Positions 6,072 through 13,823 of a DNA stretch of 64,000 nt are shown piece after piece (within the stretch, counting starts at the first letter, position 1; the number at the start of each line of letters is the position of its first letter). Under the pieces are notes generated by a model. The model saw only the letters and a program-made list of their open reading frames with translations. It searched no databases and was not told the origin of the DNA. Source of the DNA: Clostridia bacterium (lineage in GTDB: Bacteria; Bacillota; Clostridia; Oscillospirales; CAG-272); contig JAFYMF010000017.1 of assembly GCA_017556745.1 (NCBI GenBank), positions 1 to 64,000 of the forward strand. The letters are read 5' to 3'. The position numbers and the translations under genes were made by a program.

Positions 6072-7997
6072 ATGAGATGCATACATCTTGATTTCCATAC
6101 CAGTCCGCACATTGACGGGATAGGTGAACGATTTGATAAAGAAAAATTCACGAAAACAGTAAAAGACGCAAAAATCGATCTTATGACCGTATTTGCAAAG
6201 TGCCACCACGGATATACCTATTATCCCTCAAAGGTTTCTACCATGCATCCCGGACTTAAATTCAATCTTCTCAAAGAAGAGATAGATGCCATTCATGAGG
6301 CAGGTGCAAAGGCTCCAATCTATATAACTCTCGGCTGGAGCAAAAAGGATGCTGACGAGCACCCAGAATGGCGTCACATTCGATTCTCATCAAATGAACC
6401 TTTTTATGTTGGTCATATCCCGAGCAAAAACGATAACTCTGATGACATGATCGAGGAGTGTTCCTGGACAACACTATGTCCTGTGGGTGATTACTTAAAC
6501 CACCTTATAGCGATAACACGAGAGATTTGTGAGAATTTCGACGTATCTGACGGTATATTTTACGATATATGCTTTTTTGATGATTCATGCGCTTGCGATG
6601 CATGCCGAAAAGGTATGATAAAAATGGGACTTGACCCTGAAAGTCATGATGATGCAAAGAAATATTACACACTGTCCCGAATTAACATGATGAAAACCTT
6701 GACCGGTATAGTTCATGAATACGCAAAAGATGCCCCTGTTTTCTACAATGGTGGTGCGGAAATGCACCGTCCGGAATATCACCCATACCAGACCCACTAT
6801 GAGCTTGAAGATCTTCCCACCGCTTGGGGAGGTTACGATCTTATGCCTATCCGTGCAAAATTCTTCGAAAAGTACGGAAAGCACTTTCTCGGTATGACAG
6901 GAAAATTCCATCACGCATGGGGGGAATTTGGCGGTTTCAAGGATAAAGAAGCACTTCGTTACGAGTGTGCGGATATGCTCAGTGTAGGTGCATCTATTTC
7001 TGTAGGTGATCATCTTCATCCTTCGGGAGAAATAGATGAGAGTACCTACTCAATAATAGGTCATGCTTTCGATTACGTAGAGAAAATCGAAAGATTCTGC
7101 GAGAATTCATCCGCATACACCGATCTGGCTATTTGGATCAGCGGTTCAAACAATTCGGATATAGGTGCATCTAAATTACTTCAGATCATGCACCTCGAAT
7201 ACGACATTATCGGTTCAGGTGACGAGCTCGGTAAATACAGATGTATTATTCTTCCGGACAAAGTCATGTTCTCGAGTGAGGACAAAACAGCACTCAATAC
7301 ATTCGTGCAGAACGGTGGCTCGATAGTCGCAAGCTATGAAAGTATTTTTGATGAGCTTGGTATCGAGAAGCTGGCTCCCTCCGACTCGGATAAGGACTAT
7401 ATAAAGTGTGATATTGACGAAATCACAACACCTTTCCTTGCATATTCAAAGGCATATAAGGTTAGACACGAGGGTGAAGTTCTGGCACATGTATATGAAC
7501 CTTATTTCAACCGTACCGTGGGTCATTTCTGCGGTCACAAGAACACACCCTATAAACCCGAGCCTGCAGATTACCCCGCCCTTGTTAGATGCGGTAACGT
7601 AATGTATTTTGCTCATCCCGTTTTTGAAGCATATAATGATTCCGGTAACTTCGTCCTTGAAAAGTATATAATCAAATCCATTGAACAGGTATATTCAAGG
7701 ACGATCGTAACAGAAGAGTTCCCATCCTGCGGAAGAATCAGACTGAGAGAAAACAAGAAAGAAGGATTCCTTGCCCTCCATCTTCTTTATGCTCCTCCGG
7801 TAAACCGCGGCAACGTATGGCTTCTTCCCGATTTTCCGAAGCTTCATGGCGTAAGTGTTGCCGTAAAGGTAAACAGAAACGTTACTTCTGTAGTTTCTGA
7901 GCCGGACGGAACCCCCATCCCATTTACGCAGAACGGTGATTTTATTACAATTGATGTACCGCCATTCAGCCTTCACAAGCTTATTATTATAAAATAA
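6072..7997 (+). CDS. GHL6-type putative glycoside hydrolase
   Basis: A 641-residue protein with no signal peptide. It begins RCIHLDFHTSP, the hallmark of hypothetical glycosyl hydrolase family 6 (GHL6), a TIM-barrel clan related to beta-galactosidase/GH42-like enzymes. The barrel includes PIYITLGWS near 100 and FYDICFFDD near 163. The region after about 360 resembles the Rossmann-like trimerisation domain of GH42 enzymes (IWISGSN, then an unstructured-gap pattern and ASYES), and the C-terminus is a beta-rich domain. Its substrate cannot be told; a cytoplasmic oligosaccharide is likely. It has its own promoter and a strong terminator, with no transporter beside it. Confidence 0.75.
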   Translation: MRCIHLDFHTSPHIDGIGERFDKEKFTKTVKDAKIDLMTVFAKCHHGYTYYPSKVSTMHPGLKFNLLKEEIDAIHEAGAKAPIYITLGWSKKDADEHPEWRHIRFSSNEPFYVGHIPSKNDNSDDMIEECSWTTLCPVGDYLNHLIAITREICENFDVSDGIFYDICFFDDSCACDACRKGMIKMGLDPESHDDAKKYYTLSRINMMKTLTGIVHEYAKDAPVFYNGGAEMHRPEYHPYQTHYELEDLPTAWGGYDLMPIRAKFFEKYGKHFLGMTGKFHHAWGEFGGFKDKEALRYECADMLSVGASISVGDHLHPSGEIDESTYSIIGHAFDYVEKIERFCENSSAYTDLAIWISGSNNSDIGASKLLQIMHLEYDIIGSGDELGKYRCIILPDKVMFSSEDKTALNTFVQNGGSIVASYESIFDELGIEKLAPSDSDKDYIKCDIDEITTPFLAYSKAYKVRHEGEVLAHVYEPYFNRTVGHFCGHKNTPYKPEPADYPALVRCGNVMYFAHPVFEAYNDSGNFVLEKYIIKSIEQVYSRTIVTEEFPSCGRIRLRENKKEGFLALHLLYAPPVNRGNVWLLPDFPKLHGVSVAVKVNRNVTSVVSEPDGTPIPFTQNGDFITIDVPPFSLHKLIIIK

Positions 7998-8004
7998 AAC
8001 AAAA

Positions 8005-8034
8005 AGCTCTCCGCTGTTTGCGGAGAGCTTTTTA
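8005..8034 (+). terminator. Bidirectional terminator between GHL6 and HPr-like genes
   Basis: AGCTCTCCGC-TGTTT-GCGGAGAGCT, a perfect 10-bp stem, with A-rich 5' and TTTTT 3' flanks. It serves both converging genes. Confidence 0.85.
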
Positions 8035-8047
8035 CTATGCATTATGA

Positions 8048-8278
8048 TTACTCAACGATAAATTTCTCTATCGAAGCGAAGAGTGCATCCACATCGTCAC
8101 CGTGTGCAGTAAGCTCAATGGGATTCATCAGATCAAGGCTGAAGATACCCATAATGGACTTTGCATCTACAACATATCTTCCGGAAGAGAGATCGATCTC
8201 ACCGGTATATGCTGTTACAATGTTAACAAAGCTACGCACATCCTCAATAGTAGAAAGTTTGATTTTGGTCTTTTTCAT
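8048..8278 (-). CDS. HPr-like phosphocarrier lacking the active-site His
   Basis: A 76-residue HPr-fold protein. The regulatory segment AKSIMGIFSLDL (Ser41) matches the Ser46 site that HPr kinase phosphorylates in Bacillota. The region that should read G-x-H-A-R-P instead reads I-E-D-V-R-S, so Asp13 stands where His15 would be. It therefore cannot pass phosphate in the PTS, and may act like Crh of Bacillus: a regulator sensing carbon status through Ser phosphorylation and CcpA. It is a single gene. A true HPr would be expected elsewhere. Fold assignment is solid; the role is inferred. Confidence 0.75.
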   Translation of the reverse strand: MKKTKIKLSTIEDVRSFVNIVTAYTGEIDLSSGRYVVDAKSIMGIFSLDLMNPIELTAHGDDVDALFASIEKFIVE

Positions 8279-8315
8279 ATTAACACACTCCTCTCGAAAC
8301 TAGTATAACAAAAGA

Positions 8316-8750
8316 TTACTCAGCTTCAGTCTCGTCTTCCGCAGCCTCAACCTTGATGGAAGCATACTTGTAAACGATTACATGGTTCTGGTCAGCAGTA
8401 AGAGCTACGTCGCCTGCCTTACCCTCGATTGCCTTGTGGTTGAAAGTGCAGTCCCAGAAATAAAGATAATCTTCCTCGTCAACTGCCTCGAATCCACCGA
8501 TCTTGGTAACGTCCTTACCGTCGGTCTCGATAACGATCTCTTCATCCTGGCAAGCCTGAACGATAGCCATGAGAACGGTAGGATTGGAATCCTCAATCTG
8601 TACAGCGGTATCGATAAGAACCTCACCGTCACCATCAACTACTTTTACGTCAGCGGTTACAGTGATCTTCTCTTTGGACTCACATGCGATAAAGCAAGAG
8701 AGCATAAGTACAAGAGCCATAGCAAGCGCAAAAATTCTGGTTTTTTTCAT
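8316..8750 (-). CDS. Lipoprotein with DUF4430-like domain
   Basis: A 144-residue lipoprotein: a positively charged start, a hydrophobic core, and a lipobox-like FIAC with Cys23, followed by a charged linker. The mature part has the pattern of DUF4430 / transcobalamin-like beta domains (DEEDYLYFWDCTFNHKAIEGKAGDVALTADQN cut here in reading; W and the late DQN-H-V turn are the useful marks). It ends in an acidic tail EDETEAE. Such domains are found in surface proteins and cobalamin-binding-like lipoproteins; the ligand here is not known. It has no obvious operon partner. Confidence 0.6.
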   Translation of the reverse strand: MKKTRIFALAMALVLMLSCFIACESKEKITVTADVKVVDGDGEVLIDTAVQIEDSNPTVLMAIVQACQDEEIVIETDGKDVTKIGGFEAVDEEDYLYFWDCTFNHKAIEGKAGDVALTADQNHVIVYKYASIKVEAAEDETEAE

Positions 8751-8853
8751 TTTACTTTTCTCCTTATTTAAATGGGATTTTCTACACTTAGAGTATACTA
8801 TTTTTGTCCCCCGTTGTCAATACTTTTGAAAATATTTACTTCATCCAAATCTG

Positions 8854-9387
8854 TCAGTTAAGCCCTATGAGAAACAGTGAAAAGACAGCTCTTAAAATCA
8901 AAACAACGATATACAGATACAAGATCAGAGCAAATGTAAAACACCTGCATCTGACAAGCAGTAAAAGATAAACAGTATACAGAAGCATAAAGAGAGTACA
9001 TATAAAGCACAGTGCCGCGGACGAGACACAATAAAGAAGATTTATCCACAGTATTTCACACACAAGAAGCAGAACAACGGTAACAGAGTATCGGTATAAG
9101 CGTGTTCCTCTCTCACACATACTTCCACCCATCAGTATTCCGAAAGCCAGACCAAGGAGAGCATATACAATCAATCGAAATACAGTAAGAAAAAACAGCG
9201 GCGGTGTAAACCGCGGAAAAATCAGAACTGTACATATTGCCGAATTCATATTGCCGAATATAACTATAATACCGCATGTCAGAGAAAACAACATCGGTAT
9301 AATAAGCTGAACAGAACTAATACCTCGCATATCCGAAGCTATTCTCAATTTAATATTTTTTACAAGCCTGTTTTCCCGTTTAGACAT
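8854..9387 (-). CDS. TspO/MBR-like membrane protein (divergent)
   Basis: A 177-residue protein with about five membrane helices and a basic N-terminus. The PPLFFLTVFRLIVYALLGLAFGI segment has the PP-x(7)-Y-x-LLG-A spacing of helix 2 in TspO/MBR (tryptophan-rich sensory) proteins, and the C-terminal helix ends in LN. Most family tryptophans are replaced, so ligand binding is doubtful. The start codon lies directly after a terminator hairpin, with a GGGGTG in the stem serving as the only ribosome site. Family call is moderate; it may be a degenerate paralogue. Confidence 0.5.
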   Translation of the reverse strand: MSKRENRLVKNIKLRIASDMRGISSVQLIIPMLFSLTCGIIVIFGNMNSAICTVLIFPRFTPPLFFLTVFRLIVYALLGLAFGILMGGSMCERGTRLYRYSVTVVLLLVCEILWINLLYCVSSAALCFICTLFMLLYTVYLLLLVRCRCFTFALILYLYIVVLILRAVFSLFLIGLN

Positions 9388-9390
9388 AAA

Positions 9391-9425
9391 AAAATCACCC
9401 CATAGAAATACTATGAGGTGATTTT
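9391..9425 (-). terminator. Terminator of PBP gene, touching the next gene's start
   Basis: AAAATCACCCCATAG / CTATGAGGTGATTTT (one G-T pair), 15-bp stem, AAATA loop. The minus-strand T-run ends only 3 bases before the TspO-like ATG (9385-9387), and the GGGGTG that would serve as ribosome site is inside the stem. Confidence 0.8.
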
Positions 9426-9483
9426 TGTTTTATTACTGTCAGAATAAATTTACGGCAAAAGTATTTTATTCTTTGCCTTATTA

Positions 9484-12400
9484 TTACTCGTCTATATTAT
9501 CCATGTCCTCGTACCCACCATAATCACCGAAGAACACAGGACCGTCAGTATCGTCATCATCCTCTGTGTCATCAGGCTCGTATGGGATGTACGTATCGTC
9601 AGTATCATCCGGTTCATACGGATAATATGGCTCATCGTCATCATCCGGATCTTCAGTATCGTCCGGTTCATACGGATAATATGGCTCATCGTCATCATCC
9701 GGATCTTCAGTATCGTCCGGCTCATACGGATAATATGGCTCATCGTCATCCGGGTCTTCAGTATCGTCCGGTTCATACGGATAATATGGCTCATCGTCAT
9801 CCGGGTCTTCCGTGTCATCCGGATCATAAGGATAGTACGGATCGTCTGTATCATCCGGGAAATACGGATCATCCCACGGATCGGTATCGGGAGAATCTTT
9901 ACCGTTAACACGATCGAGGAACGCTTGAAGATCGAAGTGTAGCGTACAGTACTGGTTTACAGGAGAGTCAACTTCACTGACACCGACAAATTCGTCCTCC
10001 CCAAGAATATTAGCAAAGAATGCCTGCCCCAGTCCGCCGGGAAGAACGTCCTTGGGAAGCTCACGGTAAACATACTGAGCATCAGTTACCACAACCTCTA
10101 TCGGGAAGCTACGGAGCTCCTCGGTTATGAGTCCCACATATTCAACGTTCCACTCGCTCTGATCACAGTCCGGGCCAAGGATATGACCGCTACCCTTACA
10201 AAGAGCTACCTTAACATGACAGTCACATGGATCGGTAGGCATGGTGGAAACAGTGAAATATCCCGTTTTTATCATTTCCTTGCCGCGAGGATCTAACTTA
10301 CAGGCTTCAGAAACAAGCTTACCGGATGCGGCACAGTACTCTATCTTAACTATTCCGCTGGGTTCCTCAAATGACTTCAGCTTTTCGCCACTGTTCTTTG
10401 ATTCCTCTATTATATCCTCGTGGAGTCTTATCATAACTGCATCCCACAGTCTGACATGAGCTGAGGTAGATATATTGGTAAGCGACTTGGGGTATTCGTA
10501 ACCAAGCCATATACCGCCAACATAATAAGGAGTAAATCCAACGAACCATCTGTCGTAGTCACTGTTGGTGGTACCGGTCTTACCGGCAACATTGATTGTT
10601 TCATCAAGGGTAATAGCAGTAGCAGTACCGGAAGTAACTACGTTCTGCAACATCTTGGTAAGAATATAAGCATTCTGTTCGCTCATAACAGTCTTTCCAA
10701 GTTCATCATTTGAAAGAAGCACATTACCCTTTGCGTCCTCTACCTTAGTGTAGGTTCGGGATTCGCTGTATATACCGCCGTTAGCTATCATTGTATAAGC
10801 AGAGGTTATCTCTCTTACGGTTATACCGTACTCAAGCTGACCGAGGGCAAGTGCCGCAACACCCTTATCGGTAACATATCTGCCGTTCTCAAGGGTACGC
10901 CCTGCAATAAGACTATGACAACCAAGCTTATTATATACAAAATCAAAAGATCGGTCTATAGTCAGATCCTGCAGTATTCTCACCGCAACAGTATTAACAG
11001 AACGTCTGAGTGCATCTGAAACAGTGGTAAGTCCGCCGTAACGGTCGGGGTAGTTGTGAGGCCATGGAGTCGGCTCTACGATCTCCTCCGGATCCATCTC
11101 GGGATCAGGATCAACCGTATAGTCACCAAAATTAACAGGTACGTCATCGTATATTGACGAATAGGTAAGAATACCGTATTCAAGTCCGGGGCCATATACC
11201 GAAATAGGCTTTATAGATGATCCCGGAGGGCGGGTACTCATGGTAGCGTGGTTCTGTATTCTGTTACCCTCTTTTGTTCTTCCGCCAACAAGGCCAAGAA
11301 CATCGCCGGTACCGGGGTCAATAACTACCATCGCAGATTCCGGCTGAATACCGGTTGTCTCAGGGAAATTACTTTCCTTTGCGTATTCCTCTTCAAGTAT
11401 AGCCTGTACCTTTGGATCAACGGTAGCATAAATTTTAAGACCGCCCGAATAGATCAGGTTACTTGCGACCGTTCGGGTATAACCCTTCTCCGCAACCAGA
11501 TCGTTTATAACATCTTCTATCAGTGCATCGGTAAACCATGAATTGGTCGAAATATTACCGGTGTTGACATCCTTGTTAAGCTTGACTACAAGCTCGGTGT
11601 TTACCGCTTCATTATATTCTTCCTCATTGATGAAGCCATACTTGAGCATATTTTCGAGAATAGCATCTCGACGCTCCTTGTTTCTCTCGGGACGACTGTA
11701 TGGATTCATCTTTGTGGGGGACTGAACTATTGCCGCAATAGATGCACATTCAACAAGCGAGAGTTCACTTACATCTTTGGAGAAATAGGTATTTGCCGCT
11801 GCCTGAACACCGTAACAGTTATGAGCAAGATTGACGATGTTAAGATACATCTCAATTATCTCTTTCTTACTCTTGTGTTTTTCAAGGTTGAGTGCACGGA
11901 CGATCTCCTGTATCTTTCTCTCGATGGTAGCATCGTTATCACCGGTTATATTCTTGATCAACTGCTGGGTAATGGTAGATGCTCCGTAAAGCCTTCCGGA
12001 TGAAGGTAAAACAAAGTTCTTTACCGCAGAAAGTGTACGTATCCAGTCCACACCGTCGTGATCCCAAAATCGTCTGTCCTCTGCCGCAACAAATGCGTTA
12101 ACAAGGTGCTTGTGGTTTTTCGTCATCTGAGAGTAGGATACGAAAAGGCTGTTTTCAGCTCCGTAAAGGCGCTGATCCTCAAGCTCGACTACCTCGCCGA
12201 TACGGTTTTCACGGTCGGTGTATTCGGTATAATATATTGTTGTTGTCTGATTCTGGTTGATCTCGAACAATGCCATATCGATCTCAGGGTTAACGTAATT
12301 ATTTACGTAAATGAGAAAGGCAGTACCCACTATCATTCCGGTAATTGCACCTACAAGAAGCAGAGTAATGAGTACATTAAAAAGGTATCCGAGAACCCTC

Positions 12401-12555
12401 ATTGATACTTTGGCAGTAACTCTTCCCACATTCGCAAGTTCACTGCCCCAATTTATTTTTTCATAGATTTTCGGTGCCCGCTTTGGTGTCTTTGAACCGT
12501 TATACCCGTCATCAGAGACAGGGGGGATGTTTTTGCCGTTTTTGTTATCGTTCAT
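9484..12555 (-). CDS. Class A penicillin-binding protein (PBP1A family) with acidic repeat tail
   Basis: A 1023-residue bifunctional peptidoglycan synthase. One membrane anchor lies near 57-82. The GT51 glycosyltransferase shows EDRRFWDHDGVDW near 158, GASTITQQLIKN near 192 and RKIQEIVRALNLE near 211. The transpeptidase shows the SxxK motif in PPGSSIKP near 446, SVN near 524 and KTGTTNSDYDRWFVG near 661. The last 130 residues are Asp/Pro/Tyr-rich tandem repeats (EPDDTEDPDDDEPYYPY unit), an extracellular, strongly acidic tail that is unusual for the family. It has its own terminator. AAGGA lies about 10 bases before the ATG. Essential wall synthesis, acting on lipid II outside the membrane. 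Confidence 0.95.
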   Translation of the reverse strand: MNDNKNGKNIPPVSDDGYNGSKTPKRAPKIYEKINWGSELANVGRVTAKVSMRVLGYLFNVLITLLLVGAITGMIVGTAFLIYVNNYVNPEIDMALFEINQNQTTTIYYTEYTDRENRIGEVVELEDQRLYGAENSLFVSYSQMTKNHKHLVNAFVAAEDRRFWDHDGVDWIRTLSAVKNFVLPSSGRLYGASTITQQLIKNITGDNDATIERKIQEIVRALNLEKHKSKKEIIEMYLNIVNLAHNCYGVQAAANTYFSKDVSELSLVECASIAAIVQSPTKMNPYSRPERNKERRDAILENMLKYGFINEEEYNEAVNTELVVKLNKDVNTGNISTNSWFTDALIEDVINDLVAEKGYTRTVASNLIYSGGLKIYATVDPKVQAILEEEYAKESNFPETTGIQPESAMVVIDPGTGDVLGLVGGRTKEGNRIQNHATMSTRPPGSSIKPISVYGPGLEYGILTYSSIYDDVPVNFGDYTVDPDPEMDPEEIVEPTPWPHNYPDRYGGLTTVSDALRRSVNTVAVRILQDLTIDRSFDFVYNKLGCHSLIAGRTLENGRYVTDKGVAALALGQLEYGITVREITSAYTMIANGGIYSESRTYTKVEDAKGNVLLSNDELGKTVMSEQNAYILTKMLQNVVTSGTATAITLDETINVAGKTGTTNSDYDRWFVGFTPYYVGGIWLGYEYPKSLTNISTSAHVRLWDAVMIRLHEDIIEESKNSGEKLKSFEEPSGIVKIEYCAASGKLVSEACKLDPRGKEMIKTGYFTVSTMPTDPCDCHVKVALCKGSGHILGPDCDQSEWNVEYVGLITEELRSFPIEVVVTDAQYVYRELPKDVLPGGLGQAFFANILGEDEFVGVSEVDSPVNQYCTLHFDLQAFLDRVNGKDSPDTDPWDDPYFPDDTDDPYYPYDPDDTEDPDDDEPYYPYEPDDTEDPDDDEPYYPYEPDDTEDPDDDDEPYYPYEPDDTEDPDDDDEPYYPYEPDDTDDTYIPYEPDDTEDDDDTDGPVFFGDYGGYEDMDNIDE
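9608..9817 (-). repeat. In-frame tandem repeats in PBP C-terminus
   Basis: Four direct copies starting at 9608, 9662, 9716 and 9767: two of 54 bp and two of 51 bp (18 and 17 codons), differing by one Asp codon, with degenerate copies on both sides. Unit peptide is EPDDTEDPDDD(D)EPYYPY. Copy number is likely to vary between strains by slippage. Confidence 0.9.
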
Positions 12556-12742
12556 TTACCGCGATCCTTTCTTCGGTTATCCTATGTCAGAAAAGCCGGT
12601 GTTGTTTCAAAAAATATATGTGTAAAACAAAACATTTCCACTTTATAAAGTATAATACATCTTTTTGAATATATTATGAATTCGTGAAAATAATAAATAT
12701 GCGTACAAATTTTTTACAAGTCCAGTGGGAGGTAAAAAGAAT

Positions 12743-13114
12743 ATGGAAAACAATTATCTCATAACACGAAAATTCCGCTTTGCGGTATTTCTGCTGGCGG
12801 CACTGACCGTCGCATGCACAGCCACCGCTATGTGCTATTCAAATCTTATCGTAAATAGCTCTCAAAACGAGCTTCGCCGTGATATCAGTCAGATAAGGGA
12901 TAGCGGAAACGCATCAGACCTCCGTCCTCCGCTTTATACGGTAAAAGAACATCATGGACAGATCGGTATCTGGAACAGCGACGGAATACTTTCTCAGGTA
13001 CTTGACGTATCGGTAGCTTATCTGCCGCCGCGTGACAAGGAGCTGTTATCACGTGGATTCAAAATATACACCACAAGTGAATTATCCTCGGTAATAGAGG
13101 ACTATACCGGATAA
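12743..13114 (+). CDS. Membrane-anchored small protein, BofC C-terminal-like
   Basis: A 123-residue protein with one N-terminal membrane segment (about 14-34) and an exported domain. The C-terminal half reads GQIGIWN, then VAYLPPRDKELLSRGFKIYTTSELSSVIEDY; this G-x-I-x-(V/I)-(F/W) and LP-x-x-D-x-x-x-L-x-x-G pattern recalls the C-terminal domain of BofC, a forespore inter-membrane regulator of sigma-K processing, and of related clostridial proteins. A sporulation role is possible, not shown. The ATG at 12743 follows GGGAGG; an earlier in-frame GTG overlaps that site. It faces away from the PBP gene. Confidence 0.55.
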   Translation: MENNYLITRKFRFAVFLLAALTVACTATAMCYSNLIVNSSQNELRRDISQIRDSGNASDLRPPLYTVKEHHGQIGIWNSDGILSQVLDVSVAYLPPRDKELLSRGFKIYTTSELSSVIEDYTG

Positions 13115-13115
13115 T

Positions 13116-13802
13116 CTACTCTTTTGCCCCCTCATCACTCTCTGCTTTAACCGGAAGAGAGCTGACTGAATCCTGTGTACATCCCGTTGCATAGCCGTAC
13201 ACTATACCTATGAGAAGTATAAGCACTCCGAGAAGAATCGGAGTCAGAGACACACCGAAAACGTATCTTACAGTCTCAGCTTCTGCGGAAAAGGTCTTAA
13301 TAAGAGTATAATTAAAGAAACGGTACACCGCACTGACGATAAATTCTGCTACGATAACGGTAATTCCCATAAAGCAGACCATATCGGCATTTCTTTTATG
13401 AAGAGGGCCGTTTTTCTTTATATTTCCGAAAAGTCTGGAAAGAAGAACAAATATAGCAGTAAGCTCAAGAAAGGCAAAAGCGCCGAGAAGACATACGGAA
13501 TATACCGCCGCCTTAATATCCCCGAGAGTCACTGTATCGGCGAGAACGGAAAACTTCACTCCGCCGCCCACGATAATATCGTAACCGACTATTAACCCAT
13601 CCTCACGGATTGCATCCATATAAGGAGGAAGAAGCATCTCGTTTACCGGAACATTGACAAGGAAAATAATGGGGATCATTATAAGTATAAGTACCGCACA
13701 AAAGCCAAAGAATCCGCCAATACCCATAAAGAGAGGGGAACCGACTTTTGACAGTAGCTTTACCGCACTGTAGCTTGCTCTGATTTTGTTATCTTTTTTC
13801 AT
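13116..13802 (-). CDS. Four-helix membrane protein, DUF2975-like
   Basis: A 228-residue membrane protein with helices near 23-50, 101-125, 143-165 and 188-208. The loop after helix 2, LFGNIKKNGPLHKRNADMV, followed by a glycine-containing third helix, resembles DUF2975 proteins, where it reads like x-L-x-x-G-x-P-F-x-x-x-N. Those are often next to a Cro-like regulator, which is missing here. It follows dnaE by 21 bp on the same strand and is probably on its transcript. The function is unknown. Its stop lies one base from the converging gene's stop. Confidence 0.5.
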   Translation of the reverse strand: MKKDNKIRASYSAVKLLSKVGSPLFMGIGGFFGFCAVLILIMIPIIFLVNVPVNEMLLPPYMDAIREDGLIVGYDIIVGGGVKFSVLADTVTLGDIKAAVYSVCLLGAFAFLELTAIFVLLSRLFGNIKKNGPLHKRNADMVCFMGITVIVAEFIVSAVYRFFNYTLIKTFSAEAETVRYVFGVSLTPILLGVLILLIGIVYGYATGCTQDSVSSLPVKAESDEGAKE

Positions 13803-13823
13803 TTTACCGTTCCTTTCTTTATA

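Noticed and set aside
9600..9840. Regular repeats resembling a CRISPR array
   Set aside because: The units are contiguous, in frame, without unique spacers and encode an acidic tail of the PBP. There are no cas genes.
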